Assembly (NCBI RefSeq): GCF_000185905.1
Contig: NC_014923.1
Location: 3,991,501 to 4,055,500, forward strand
Reading direction: 5' to 3'
Length of the DNA stretch: 64,000 nt
From: Mesorhizobium ciceri biovar biserrulae WSM1271
Lineage (GTDB): Bacteria > Pseudomonadota > Alphaproteobacteria > Rhizobiales > Rhizobiaceae
The translations under genes were made by a program, and so were the position numbers. Within the stretch, counting starts at the first letter, position 1. Every line of letters begins with the position of its first letter. This document shows, piece after piece, positions 36,079-44,355 of this stretch. Under the pieces are notes generated by a model that saw nothing but the letters and a program-made list of their open reading frames with translations, searched no databases and was not told the DNA's origin.

Positions 36079-37112
36079 GCAATGATCTTACCATCACGAA
36101 CAAATCGTGAATACACTTCCTGCAGTTGGTCGGCAACATTGTTGAAGTCCAGTAAGTTGGAGCCGTCGTGCGGAAGGTCAAAAGGCATGTTCGTGCGGAG
36201 AATTGCGTCGCCATCCGAGAGCTTTCCATCCCGTCCCTCAACTTGGACGGTTCCGTCGGTTATGTCCGCCAAATCGTTAGCAAGCTTCTTCAAATTTGCC
36301 TTGGATTCCTCGGTTCGTCTGCCACGAACCTTCACCGAAGCGTCAACGGTGAGATATTCGTCCGGCCCTAGGCTTGCGACCAAGGACTCGGTCCTAGCCG
36401 GTCCGAGTAGCGCCTCTACTATGGGCACAGCTTGCTGAAACTGGACCAATCTGTCCGTCACCGTGCGCATTGTCCGACGAAAGCCTGACGGTTTGTCAGG
36501 TTCCACCGTATCGACTCTAAAAGTCGGAACCGCACTGCCTTTGACACGTAGGTTTCGAATGTCGCCTATGTCGCCGGACAGCTGAGATCGATCAAATTCC
36601 GATTGAAGGGAAAAACTCTCGGTGCTTGCCATTCCATTGGGATGGCTTTTCAGCAGCCACTCGAAATGACCTTTGATCAAGTCGGCTGTCATCCCGCTTG
36701 TTTTGACGAAGAAGAGGTGGTTCCCGATAGCCAGCCAGTAGGCCATCCCTCTCAGGAACTGGGACCCAGCTGGCGCCAGACGCTCGTCCAAATTGAACAC
36801 TTCTGCTTTGGTTTTGTCAGAGAGTGCAACGGTGGAACGTTGTAGTTGCAGCAGCGCCTGAAGACCCTTGGTGTCTACGAGACAGACCTCACCAAAAACG
36901 GCTGTAGACAGATCGGCCACTTTATTCAAGACAAGTTGCCGGGCGCCCCCAGTATCAATATTTTGGACACGGTCAAGAACGCGCGCCCAGAGCGCAGATC
37001 CTTGCTGATCCTTCTGATCCAGTACGGATCGACTGAGAGATTCTAATCTCACTCCATCGCCACTAGAAGAAACAAAGTTTCTATAGTGGACCATGTGATA
37101 GGCTGTTGGCAT
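36075..37112 (-). CDS. unknown soluble protein coupled to a membrane protein
   Basis: A 345-residue protein starting MPTAYHMVHYRNFVSSSGDG. No recognised motif. A mixed alpha/beta composition and a C-terminal segment (VDASVKVRGRRTEESKANLK) suggest a nucleic-acid or protein-binding domain, but this is not firm. The frame is open to 37181. It is the first gene of a coupled pair with the membrane protein downstream. Confidence 0.55.
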   Translation of the reverse strand: MPTAYHMVHYRNFVSSSGDGVRLESLSRSVLDQKDQQGSALWARVLDRVQNIDTGGARQLVLNKVADLSTAVFGEVCLVDTKGLQALLQLQRSTVALSDKTKAEVFNLDERLAPAGSQFLRGMAYWLAIGNHLFFVKTSGMTADLIKGHFEWLLKSHPNGMASTESFSLQSEFDRSQLSGDIGDIRNLRVKGSAVPTFRVDTVEPDKPSGFRRTMRTVTDRLVQFQQAVPIVEALLGPARTESLVASLGPDEYLTVDASVKVRGRRTEESKANLKKLANDLADITDGTVQVEGRDGKLSDGDAILRTNMPFDLPHDGSNLLDFNNVADQLQEVYSRFVRDGKIIA

Positions 37113-37417
37113 CGGCTTTCCCCTCACGCAATAGAGTCGGGAGTAGACATTCACATCACATTGTTTGGCAATGCCTGCCAAGCAGATGATCCAAATTGGT
37201 CGCGTGGGATCGCACTTTCAGAAGGTCCCGACCCGGCGCAATTGCCGCGCTATGAGGTCTGGCCGCGAGGCGACAATGCGCTTACAGGTGGCCAAAACCG
37301 AGAAGCAAACTTCGCCTCGTTCTGGGTGGATAAACAAGCTCTCTGCAGGTATGTCAGCTCCCGCTGCACAGCGTTGACGCGAGCATCGGACCGAGCAAAA
37401 GAGGGGAATAGAGTCGA

Positions 37418-38776
37418 ATGCAGCTACAGAAGGACGAAGTGCTCGACGGGCTGGCAGCTGTCGGCAATGTGGCGCAGTTCGTCGCTCTTCGCCCAAACGC
37501 AGGGGTGCTTAAGCAGTTCTACAGCCGCATCGCTGGCTACTCGCCGAACCATCGCTTCGCGACGATCAACGAGGCAATAGCCGAATTGATAGCGCGAAGT
37601 GGCGAAGGCAAGGTGAATGTGCGCAGCTACCGCCCGCACGACCCCCGCAGCCGTGAGTTCGTTTATGGGTTGGAATTGCTCGATGACGTGCTGGCTCACG
37701 CAAACCGGCTCGCCGCTGATGGGCTTCACCTAATCGTCAATGAAACTATCGACGTTCATGACGGGGGTGTATCGGGCGTCTTGCAAGGGGACACTGTTGA
37801 GTTCGCGCCGGACGATACCCCGAGATGCGTAGAGAAGCCGGGTGTAGCCTCGCTGCCGTTCGGTCAAGCGATGGACATTCTGACAACTGTCTACGGGTTC
37901 AAGCCCAAACTCAGCGCCGCTCTGGGTGAACGGACGGAATTCAGCATCCATCCGATCAAAAGGGGATGGCAGCGGGCCCATACCCTACTCTGGGAGCACG
38001 AAACTAACGTTCCCAATGCTACCACTGCTGCCCAACGTTGGCCCAATCACTTCAGCCGCTTTCTGGGCGACAAGACCTTCGGCCTGCTCATGGCGCAGAC
38101 ATTAGGGATGCCGGTGCCGCGCACCGTGGTAATTAACCGGCGGGTCGCGCCGTTCGTCTTCGGCACACCGACAGGCTCCGCTGAAGTATGGACGCGGACT
38201 TGCCCCATAGAACCACACCCCGGTCTCTACACCACCGTAAAGGGTTGGACGGATCCTTTCGCGCTGCTTGCGAGCGAAGACCCTGAGGGGAAAATTGTAG
38301 CCTCGGTGCTGCGGCAGGACGCCGTTCCCGCCGGCCATTCTGGAGCGGCAATCGTAGATGCTGAAGGCAACCTCATAATCGAAGGGAGGTCCGGCGAGGG
38401 CGACCGGCTCATGCTCGGCATCGATCTACCTGAAGAACTACCCACCAAAGTCATTGACGGCGTTCGATCAATCTACAACTTGCTGCGCGACAAGCTAGGG
38501 CCGGTGAAGTTCGAATGGGTGCACGACGGTGAGCGCGTGTGGGTTGTTCAGTTGCACCGGGGGGCGACGTCAAGCTCGGCGACAATTATCGTCCCCGGCG
38601 AAGCGCGCACTTGGGCGGAATTTAGGGTCGAGGATGGTCTCGACCGTCTCCGCGTCCTTCTGGATCAACTACCGCCTGACGGAGGTGTAAGTGTTATCGG
38701 CGATGTCGGGCTAACCAGCCACATCGCAGACGTGTTGCGCCGCGCTGGCCAGCCCGCTAGATGGCCCGCACGATGA
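37418..38776 (+). CDS. ATP-grasp / PEP-synthase N-domain-like protein
   Basis: A 452-residue protein. The C-terminal half resembles the nucleotide-binding domain of PEP synthase and pyruvate phosphate dikinase: PAGHSGAAIVDAEGNLIIEG, then VKFEWVHDGERVWVVQLHRG, comparable to the DIEWA...LYLLQARP segment of those enzymes. No swivelling phosphohistidine or PEP-binding domain follows. The first 180 residues are unlike known families. The ATG has GAGGGGAA upstream. It converges on the DUF7002-like gene, 32 bases away. An ATP-dependent ligase or phosphotransferase role is possible. Confidence 0.55.
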   Translation: MQLQKDEVLDGLAAVGNVAQFVALRPNAGVLKQFYSRIAGYSPNHRFATINEAIAELIARSGEGKVNVRSYRPHDPRSREFVYGLELLDDVLAHANRLAADGLHLIVNETIDVHDGGVSGVLQGDTVEFAPDDTPRCVEKPGVASLPFGQAMDILTTVYGFKPKLSAALGERTEFSIHPIKRGWQRAHTLLWEHETNVPNATTAAQRWPNHFSRFLGDKTFGLLMAQTLGMPVPRTVVINRRVAPFVFGTPTGSAEVWTRTCPIEPHPGLYTTVKGWTDPFALLASEDPEGKIVASVLRQDAVPAGHSGAAIVDAEGNLIIEGRSGEGDRLMLGIDLPEELPTKVIDGVRSIYNLLRDKLGPVKFEWVHDGERVWVVQLHRGATSSSATIIVPGEARTWAEFRVEDGLDRLRVLLDQLPPDGGVSVIGDVGLTSHIADVLRRAGQPARWPAR

Positions 38777-38808
38777 ACACTTCAAGGACTATACTCTCCT
38801 GCTGAACG

Positions 38809-39501
38809 TCACGGCTTATCGTCCGGCCCACTGTCAGGCGCGAGCCAAATCTCGGATAGAATCTGGTCATTACGGACTTCGTGTACCGCCAACACGTAGT
38901 CGGCAACGTCTGGGACCGAATGGTCGACCAACAGTTCAACGACGTTATTCTCGGGGCGTCGGGTCTCGGCTCGCTGGTCGAACGGGAAGTCAACAATTCG
39001 TCGAAAGGTATCGAGGCCCCTCCTTTGCGGCTTGAACAGGGTGGCCCCGCTATTGATTGGGCTAAGCCAGATGCGATCTCGATGTGCTGCCACCAGCCGC
39101 GCCGTATCAAGAGTCAGTACCGTCTGGGAGACGTTGCGATAGGCTCGGGCGCGGAGGAGCGTCCATATGCGCGAGCGCGATAGCCAGAAGAAGGTGCGCG
39201 AGTTCAGCAATTCATACCAGTCGCGCGGGGTCAGCCCATCGTCGAGGCATCCTGCCAGCCGACCGTCGTCCATCGGCTTCTGGTCGCGCAGGACAGTCCC
39301 CGGCCGGCCCTCGGCTTCGAGCGGTACGGAGTCAGGCCGCCTGCAAGAGCCTAACTGATGACGACGGTCGCCCTCGACACCATAGTCGTCCAGTAAGGCC
39401 GCCGCGCTCATGAGGCCGTGGTCCCGTATCGCTGGCCACGCGCCCGAATGCGCCATGTGCCAGAGCCGCGGATAGTGCTGGACGAGTTCCTCTTCAGTCA
39501 T
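38809..39501 (-). CDS. DUF7002-like protein, possible ADP-ribosyltransferase fold
   Basis: A 230-residue protein starting MTEEELVQHYPRLWHMAHSG. The N-terminal pattern LWHMAHSGAWPAIRDHGLMSAAALL matches DUF7002, and recalls the fold of DarT-type and related ADP-ribosyltransferases; that link is inference. The middle has FFWLSRSRIWTLLRARAYRN. Its ATG lies inside the end of the kinase-PurZ gene (8-base overlap), so the two are translationally coupled and probably act together. Confidence 0.55.
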   Translation of the reverse strand: MTEEELVQHYPRLWHMAHSGAWPAIRDHGLMSAAALLDDYGVEGDRRHQLGSCRRPDSVPLEAEGRPGTVLRDQKPMDDGRLAGCLDDGLTPRDWYELLNSRTFFWLSRSRIWTLLRARAYRNVSQTVLTLDTARLVAAHRDRIWLSPINSGATLFKPQRRGLDTFRRIVDFPFDQRAETRRPENNVVELLVDHSVPDVADYVLAVHEVRNDQILSEIWLAPDSGPDDKP

Positions 39502-41095
39502 GTTCGGAACCCTTTTCAAGGACACCGTCGAGGGCAAACTCCTTTGAAACGAGCGTAACTGGCGCGCCAGCCACGCGTTCCACGCGTGCGATGAATGTGC
39601 GTGTATTTTCGTTCAATTCGTCGAACGAAGTCGCGTTTCGGTTATCTATCCCCAAATAGTCCGCGAACGTGACAGCCACGTCGGTGGCACCATTCAGCAC
39701 TGCCGAGCGGCGCAGTTGCGCCCAGTCGAACTCGGCCATACGGCGCTTGTTGCCGGAAATAGTCCCCTTCTCAACTCGTAAGAACTCTTCGATGGGAATG
39801 CCGGAGCGCTCAGCGACGACCTCCATATCTATTTCCCGCCCCATCCAACCTGAAGTTCCGCCTACGCGGATTGGGTAAGTACGCAGAACCAGAATGACGC
39901 GATTTACGCGCGAGGGTGCGATGCCAGCGTCTGAAAGACACCCTGCAGCAGATGTTTCGCGCGAGGTGACGCTTGGCCAGAAACCGTGGTGGATGCTGAG
40001 CAGAGTTCCCTGCGTCCCTTCCAGCAGCACGCGTGTACCGGCGGCGAAATGGCGGTCAAGTTCAGCGCGAACGTCGCGAACAAACTTGGCGAGCTGAGGA
40101 ACGTCGCGCGCCAGCTTTACGGGTGGGCCAAAGACAGGCACGTTACCCCGATTTACAATCTTACGCGCGGTCGCAGAACCTACTCCTTGCTTGGTGGACG
40201 CGATTGAAGTCAGCGCACCGCTTTCTATGCGACGGTCCTCGTCGTCGATCACCATCGCCTGCGGGTCAATTGACAGACGCTCTGGTGTTAGCCCTTGCTC
40301 CATGATTTCAAGCATCAACTGTGGCAGCCACAGGGTAGAGCCGGCACCAATCAAGATCGCCGCCTTCTTATTGGTCCCGGTGCCGGAGGGTAGCTGGACA
40401 TATTTGTAGGGCGGATCTTTCACTAGGTGACCAGCGTTGGGGCCACCTATGCGCATCAACACTCCGTAGCTGTTAGCCAAGTATGCGCAGATGTTGCCCT
40501 TCCCTTCGCTGCCGTACTGGCCGCCGATGATGACGTCGACAAGCCGCTCAGGTTGCGGAGCCGTCTCGCCTCGGAAAGCCATCGCCGATACAGCCAATGT
40601 GCGAGCGTCGGCATAATCAGCGTCCAGCACAAGGTCTGCGATCACGGCAAGGCTGCCAATAGCCGCTTCGGTGCCATTAGCCCGCACCTCAGCGTAGGTT
40701 GCAAACTCCTTGTGCTCAGGGTCGCGCGCCAGGTATCGCCGCTCCAGCAAGTCATCCTCTGCGTGGAGATGAACATGGAAGACGCGGTCGCCGAATCGCT
40801 CACGAAGCTTTTCAACTTGGGCCGCAATTCGCGCTGAATCGACTAAGAGTATGGCGTCCTCGCCCGTCGACGAGGCTTTCTCGGCAACCGCCTCCGCGAC
40901 CCAAGCGCCGCCTGTCTCGACATCGAGAGCGTCTCCCGCAGCCTGAAGCTGGCCCCGCTCGCGTGCAACACCACGGTGTTCAACAATCCAACTGCTGGTT
41001 GACACCCGGTATGCGCCAAAAAGAGCTTGCAGTTGATCGCCGAACGACGACTTCCCGACCCCAACAGGGCCGGAGAGAACTATCACAAGACGCAT
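39494..41095 (-). CDS. fusion of a P-loop nucleotide-kinase-like domain and a PurZ-like adenylosuccinate synthetase
   Basis: A 533-residue fusion. Residues 1-180 are a P-loop kinase-like domain (GPVGVGKSSF, 9-18), resembling phage deoxynucleotide kinases. Residues 185-520 are a PurA/PurZ domain: GGQYGSEGKG (191-200), GGPNAGH (217-223), LLEGTQG (357-363), RVGGTSG (410-416). The catalytic Asp of PurA (Asp13 in E. coli) is Ser196, and the GTP-specificity TKxD motif is replaced by VTFADYLG (475-482), as in PurZ of 2-aminoadenine phages. The catalytic His of NAGH (His223) is kept. It would act on a guanine nucleotide with Asp. Coupled to DUF7002; divergent from the HD hydrolase. Confidence 0.8.
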   Translation of the reverse strand: MRLVIVLSGPVGVGKSSFGDQLQALFGAYRVSTSSWIVEHRGVARERGQLQAAGDALDVETGGAWVAEAVAEKASSTGEDAILLVDSARIAAQVEKLRERFGDRVFHVHLHAEDDLLERRYLARDPEHKEFATYAEVRANGTEAAIGSLAVIADLVLDADYADARTLAVSAMAFRGETAPQPERLVDVIIGGQYGSEGKGNICAYLANSYGVLMRIGGPNAGHLVKDPPYKYVQLPSGTGTNKKAAILIGAGSTLWLPQLMLEIMEQGLTPERLSIDPQAMVIDDEDRRIESGALTSIASTKQGVGSATARKIVNRGNVPVFGPPVKLARDVPQLAKFVRDVRAELDRHFAAGTRVLLEGTQGTLLSIHHGFWPSVTSRETSAAGCLSDAGIAPSRVNRVILVLRTYPIRVGGTSGWMGREIDMEVVAERSGIPIEEFLRVEKGTISGNKRRMAEFDWAQLRRSAVLNGATDVAVTFADYLGIDNRNATSFDELNENTRTFIARVERVAGAPVTLVSKEFALDGVLEKGSEHD

Positions 41096-41272
41096 ATCCC
41101 CCCCATATCGCGCAAAATGGCGCGCCAGTTAAAATGGCGATCATTACAAAAAATACAAGCATAACAACTACATGATTTGTCATATAATGTCAGTCGGCTT
41201 TCAAGGGGGCAGTTTTTTCAGTTATCCACCGCGTGTTGTTGGCTAAACGCCCATATTGTGTAAGGAAGGGAG
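41096..41272. promoter_or_regulatory. divergent promoter region, kinase-PurZ gene and HD hydrolase gene
   Basis: A 177-base AT-rich intergenic stretch. A good -10 element (TATAAT at about 41181) on the plus strand precedes the HD gene, with a weak -35. The shared AT-rich region suggests the two divergent genes are regulated together. Confidence 0.4.
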
Positions 41273-41836
41273 ATGAATTTTATGCGCAATAACATCTTGG
41301 CCGTGAATGTCGCGCGCGGCCCCACCATTACGCTGGCCAGCGGTAGGGTCTTTGATTTTCTCGACCCGCACCGGAGCGATTTTACGATTGACGACGTAGC
41401 CCACGGCTTGGCGCACATCTGCCGCTACGCTGGACAGTGCCGCGACTTCTATTCGGTCGCTGAACATAGCCTGCTGGTGAGTGACGTCACTGCTGAATAT
41501 CCCTATGAGGCCCTTCTCCACGACGCGGCCGAGGCATTCATTGGCGATGTCACTCGTCCGCTGAAACAACTTTTGCCAGAGTATAAGGCCATCGAGGCCA
41601 ACGTGGAGGATGCAATAGCGAAGCGCTTCGGGCTCAGCAGCGGCTACCGTGATGCAGTCAAAGTTGCCGATCTTAGCGTGCTGGCCGCTGAACAGGCACA
41701 GGTCATGGCTCCGGGGACTGACAGTTGGGCCAAAGAGGCAGGTGTTATCCCTGCAGACGTCACGATCCGTCATCTCAGCCCCCGAGCCGCTCGTCGGGAG
41801 TTTCTCCAGCGCTTCGAGGCGCTTCGTCCACGATAA
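41273..41836 (+). CDS. HD-domain nucleotide phosphohydrolase (YfdR/DatZ-like)
   Basis: A 187-residue HD hydrolase. The metal-binding set is H48, H83-D84 (LLHDAAEAFIGDVTRPLK) and D133, with FYSVAEHSLLVSD just before. This is the phage/prophage HD family that includes 5'-nucleotidases such as E. coli YfdR; DatZ, the dATP triphosphohydrolase of Z-genome phages, is a related HD enzyme. GGAAGGGAG ribosome binding site directly before the ATG. It is divergent from the kinase-PurZ gene, which suggests a shared job in the deoxynucleotide pool. Substrate specificity is inferred. Confidence 0.8.
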   Translation: MNFMRNNILAVNVARGPTITLASGRVFDFLDPHRSDFTIDDVAHGLAHICRYAGQCRDFYSVAEHSLLVSDVTAEYPYEALLHDAAEAFIGDVTRPLKQLLPEYKAIEANVEDAIAKRFGLSSGYRDAVKVADLSVLAAEQAQVMAPGTDSWAKEAGVIPADVTIRHLSPRAARREFLQRFEALRPR

Positions 41837-42031
41837 TAGAGACCGACCGGCCTGTTTCATGCTGCGACGGGCCACGACGGGTAGGTGGTCCTCCTCGACT
41901 TCAATGCGCGTCCGGCTGAACTCTCGCAAGTCGTGGTTGATGCGGAAGGTTGGGAAGCCGACCGCGTGCGGATCAGTGGGGCCCCACAAGTAGCCCCCCA
42001 TCCCGCCACCGATAAACCCCGGTGGGCGGGG

Positions 42032-42805
42032 CTACCAACGCGAGCCGAGCGGTGTCCGAGAGCCGGGCTCAGCAACCTCTGCAGTCTCATCTTGCGGCAC
42101 CGCAGCGGCTGACTCGCTCGGAGTAGACTTAGTGCGGGCATTTCGATTGATGATGTCCGTCACCTGAACAGCTGTCCACGTTCCGCCGCGCGCCGTGCCG
42201 ATGCCGCGCGCATTGAGCGCCACAGCGATCTGCCTCAGGGATTTGACCCCGCTCGCTTGTATGTCGCGGATGATCGGGAGGATGTTTGCTGCAAAGGCGT
42301 CGGCCTGTGCCATGCGAACTGCCCTCGATCTCTGCTGCGCTTCGGCAAGCTTTGGGCCGCCAAGCTGGATACCGCGCGCCTTTGCTGCCGCTAGGGCCTC
42401 CTTGGTGCGTTGGGAGATCATCGTTCGTTCTCGCTCGGCAAAGGCCGCGTAGATGTGCAGCATGAATGGATCGACGCCCGCGCCCAATTCGGCGACGACG
42501 AATGGTATCTGCCGCGACATGAGGCTGGAGATGAAGCTGACATCTCTCGCCAACCTGTCGAGCTTGGCAACGACCACCGGGCAGCCACCATTGCGCTTGG
42601 CCGCCGCCAGCGCTGCGGCAAGTTGTGGGCGCTTGGCGAGAGCATCCGAGCCCTTGCCGGTTTCGACCTCGACGAACTCGCTGACGATCTCAGAGGCTTC
42701 GGCCTCGACGAAACGGACGATTGCCTGACGCTGTGCTTCAAGACCAAGGCCACTTTTGCCCTGACGGTCGGTTGAGACGCGAATATAGGAAATAACGGAT
42801 TTCAT
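42032..42805 (-). CDS. serine recombinase (resolvase/invertase family)
   Basis: A 257-residue small serine recombinase: MKSVISYIRVSTDRQGKSGL has the catalytic serine (S11), with the conserved VVVAKLDRLARDVSF near residue 77 and a C-terminal helix-turn-helix (SLRQIAVALNARGIGTARGGTW). It is not the island integrase. It may resolve multimers or invert a segment, or be a remnant of another element. Reads away from the palindromic array at 42918-43081. Confidence 0.88.
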   Translation of the reverse strand: MKSVISYIRVSTDRQGKSGLGLEAQRQAIVRFVEAEASEIVSEFVEVETGKGSDALAKRPQLAAALAAAKRNGGCPVVVAKLDRLARDVSFISSLMSRQIPFVVAELGAGVDPFMLHIYAAFAERERTMISQRTKEALAAAKARGIQLGGPKLAEAQQRSRAVRMAQADAFAANILPIIRDIQASGVKSLRQIAVALNARGIGTARGGTWTAVQVTDIINRNARTKSTPSESAAAVPQDETAEVAEPGSRTPLGSRW

Positions 42806-42917
42806 CGAGCGATCCTGCATAGTGTAATGACTGTATACGCTCGTTCATAAAACTTACACATAGGTCGTATCAAGACAAATTGTGATGCTTGCGGGGCCGC
42901 CCGTGAATTCGAAAGGG

Positions 42918-43081
42918 CAGGTTCAAAACCTGAAAACAGAAGTACGACGCCCCAACATTGAATGTCAGCACGCCAAGATGGCATTTGACACCGCAGGTCA
43001 AATCGTCCATACAAAGACCGGGCAGGTCCTCTCGCCCAAATTACAAGGTGGGCAGGTCAAATCGCAGTTTGACCTGCCCAC
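42918..43081. promoter_or_regulatory. palindromic operator array
   Basis: A 34-base perfect palindrome with 14-base arms (gtgggcaggtcaaa at 43048-43061, tttgacctgcccac at 43068-43081) and a 6-base loop. Upstream are half-sites: caggttcaaaacctg (42918-42932), gcaggtcaaatcg (42993-43005) and gggcaggtc (43020-43028). It lies between the divergent serine recombinase and the 147-residue gene, 29 bases before the latter's start. Confidence 0.65.
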
Positions 43082-43110
43082 ATGGCAAACTCAAACGCAT
43101 GGAGATACCG

Positions 43111-43554
43111 ATGCAGTTAGTGCTTACCGACGCCGACCTTAGCAAACTGAAGCCTGCAACGCGAGCGGATTTGCTGGCGAAGCTTTTTCCAGTGCGGGAA
43201 ACGGCATCATCGCAAAACCCAAAAGGCTACATCTGGGATGATGTCGTCGACATGACCCCAAGTCAAATCGAGAACTTCATGGCGGGTTGTGCTGACATCA
43301 CAATCGCCGGGTTGAAAGTCTTCGCAGAGCATGGGCCGGAAATTCATGCCAGCCTTCTCGCTGAAGCTAGCATCGAGAACTACGCCAACTTTCAGGGCAG
43401 TATTACCAAGCGTACTCGCACCATCACTGGCGACAAGAATTCCTTTCTCTTTACATGGGATGATTGGAATTCCGAAGCGAACGGCGGTGTTGGCCACTAC
43501 GCTGTAACGGATGCGACATACCGCTCGCTCCGTATATATTTCCAGCTTGACTAG
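43111..43554 (+). CDS. unknown island protein behind a palindromic array
   Basis: A 147-residue acidic protein starting MQLVLTDADLSKLKPATRAD, a helix-rich start that could bind DNA or protein. The C-terminal half has beta-like segments (SFLFTWDDWNSEANGGVGHY). GGAG lies 6 bases before the ATG at 43111; an in-frame ATG at 43099 is an alternative. The operator palindrome ends 29 bases upstream. Function unknown; regulation by the palindrome is likely. Confidence 0.55.
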   Translation: MQLVLTDADLSKLKPATRADLLAKLFPVRETASSQNPKGYIWDDVVDMTPSQIENFMAGCADITIAGLKVFAEHGPEIHASLLAEASIENYANFQGSITKRTRTITGDKNSFLFTWDDWNSEANGGVGHYAVTDATYRSLRIYFQLD

Positions 43555-43639
43555 CCGATAGCCTTAGTGCGGAAAACTGTGGGGAGGGGGAACCCCTCCT
43601 CCTTTTATTCCGGCCCGATGCGTGTCGCATCATACATAA

Positions 43640-44083
43640 TCAACTTTTGGACCTGCTGGGACCGAAACGCCTCTGCCACTCCTCAAGGGACATCTGTTTA
43701 ACGTCGGTCGGTTCGCGCGCCGGCTTCCGCAAAACCGTGTAAACGTCGGATTTGTCCACCACCAGCCCGAGCAGCTTCGCTTTGCCCATGATCGCCGTCA
43801 CGCCTGCCGACGGATTTTTGGTGGCGCGCGCCAACTTGAGCATGTCATCGAGCTCTACAATCAAATCGTCGACCGTGATCTCCGAACGCCTCGCAGCCTT
43901 CGCCTGCAACTCGGCAAGGCGGCGGACGACCTTAGGATTTCTTAGAAGCTGGGAAGCGCTCGCTTCAGCGGCATTACCACGCGCAGCATAGCCAGCGTCA
44001 ACATATGCGCGAGATTGCGGGAGGCCCTCAGCAAGGCTGAGGCAGAAACGTTCCTGCCGTATGTTCAAATTGTCATTTGCCAT
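43640..44083 (-). CDS. phage terminase small subunit-like protein
   Basis: A 147-residue protein starting MANDNLNIRQERFCLSLAEGLPQSRAYVDAGY, the typical helix-turn-helix start of phage terminase small subunits. These bind the packaging site and recruit the large subunit. No large subunit is present, as in phage satellites that redirect a helper phage packaging motor. The frame is open to 44146, but the ATG at 44081-44083 fits the family. Confidence 0.8.
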   Translation of the reverse strand: MANDNLNIRQERFCLSLAEGLPQSRAYVDAGYAARGNAAEASASQLLRNPKVVRRLAELQAKAARRSEITVDDLIVELDDMLKLARATKNPSAGVTAIMGKAKLLGLVVDKSDVYTVLRKPAREPTDVKQMSLEEWQRRFGPSRSKS

Positions 44084-44170
44084 TGTGGTGTCATGATACC
44101 GCATTGGTCGGAACTGCACCACAGGGTTTTGAGGGCATGAACCCATTCGCTAGTTGGCAACTACCCAGTC

Positions 44171-44272
44171 GGGGCACTTGGGGCAGGTGCGTCCCGTATA
44201 GACGTATAGGTCGGAAATGGCGCTCGACGACATCACTACGTCGATTATGGAGCGAAGGGCCCCAAGTGCCCC
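44171..44272. repeat. long inverted repeat with nested hairpins
   Basis: Two perfect 13-base arms (ggggcacttgggg at 44171-44183, ccccaagtgcccc at 44260-44272) flank a smaller inverted repeat (tcgacg 44224-44229, cgtcga 44239-44244) and a direct cgtata pair. It lies in about 570 bases of otherwise gene-poor DNA between the terminase small subunit and the helicase. Possible replication origin, packaging site or structured RNA. Confidence 0.5.
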
Positions 44273-44355
44273 GAAGGTCGCCGCTCTGGCCTACAGAGAC
44301 ACTTTCGCGGCAGGCTGTTGGTCGGTCGCCAATAACGTCGGGCCGGCTTCTTCGA

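Noticed and set aside
39494..41095. Housekeeping purA
   Set aside because: Ser replaces the catalytic Asp, the TKxD motif is lost, and an extra kinase domain is fused; it lies in an island.
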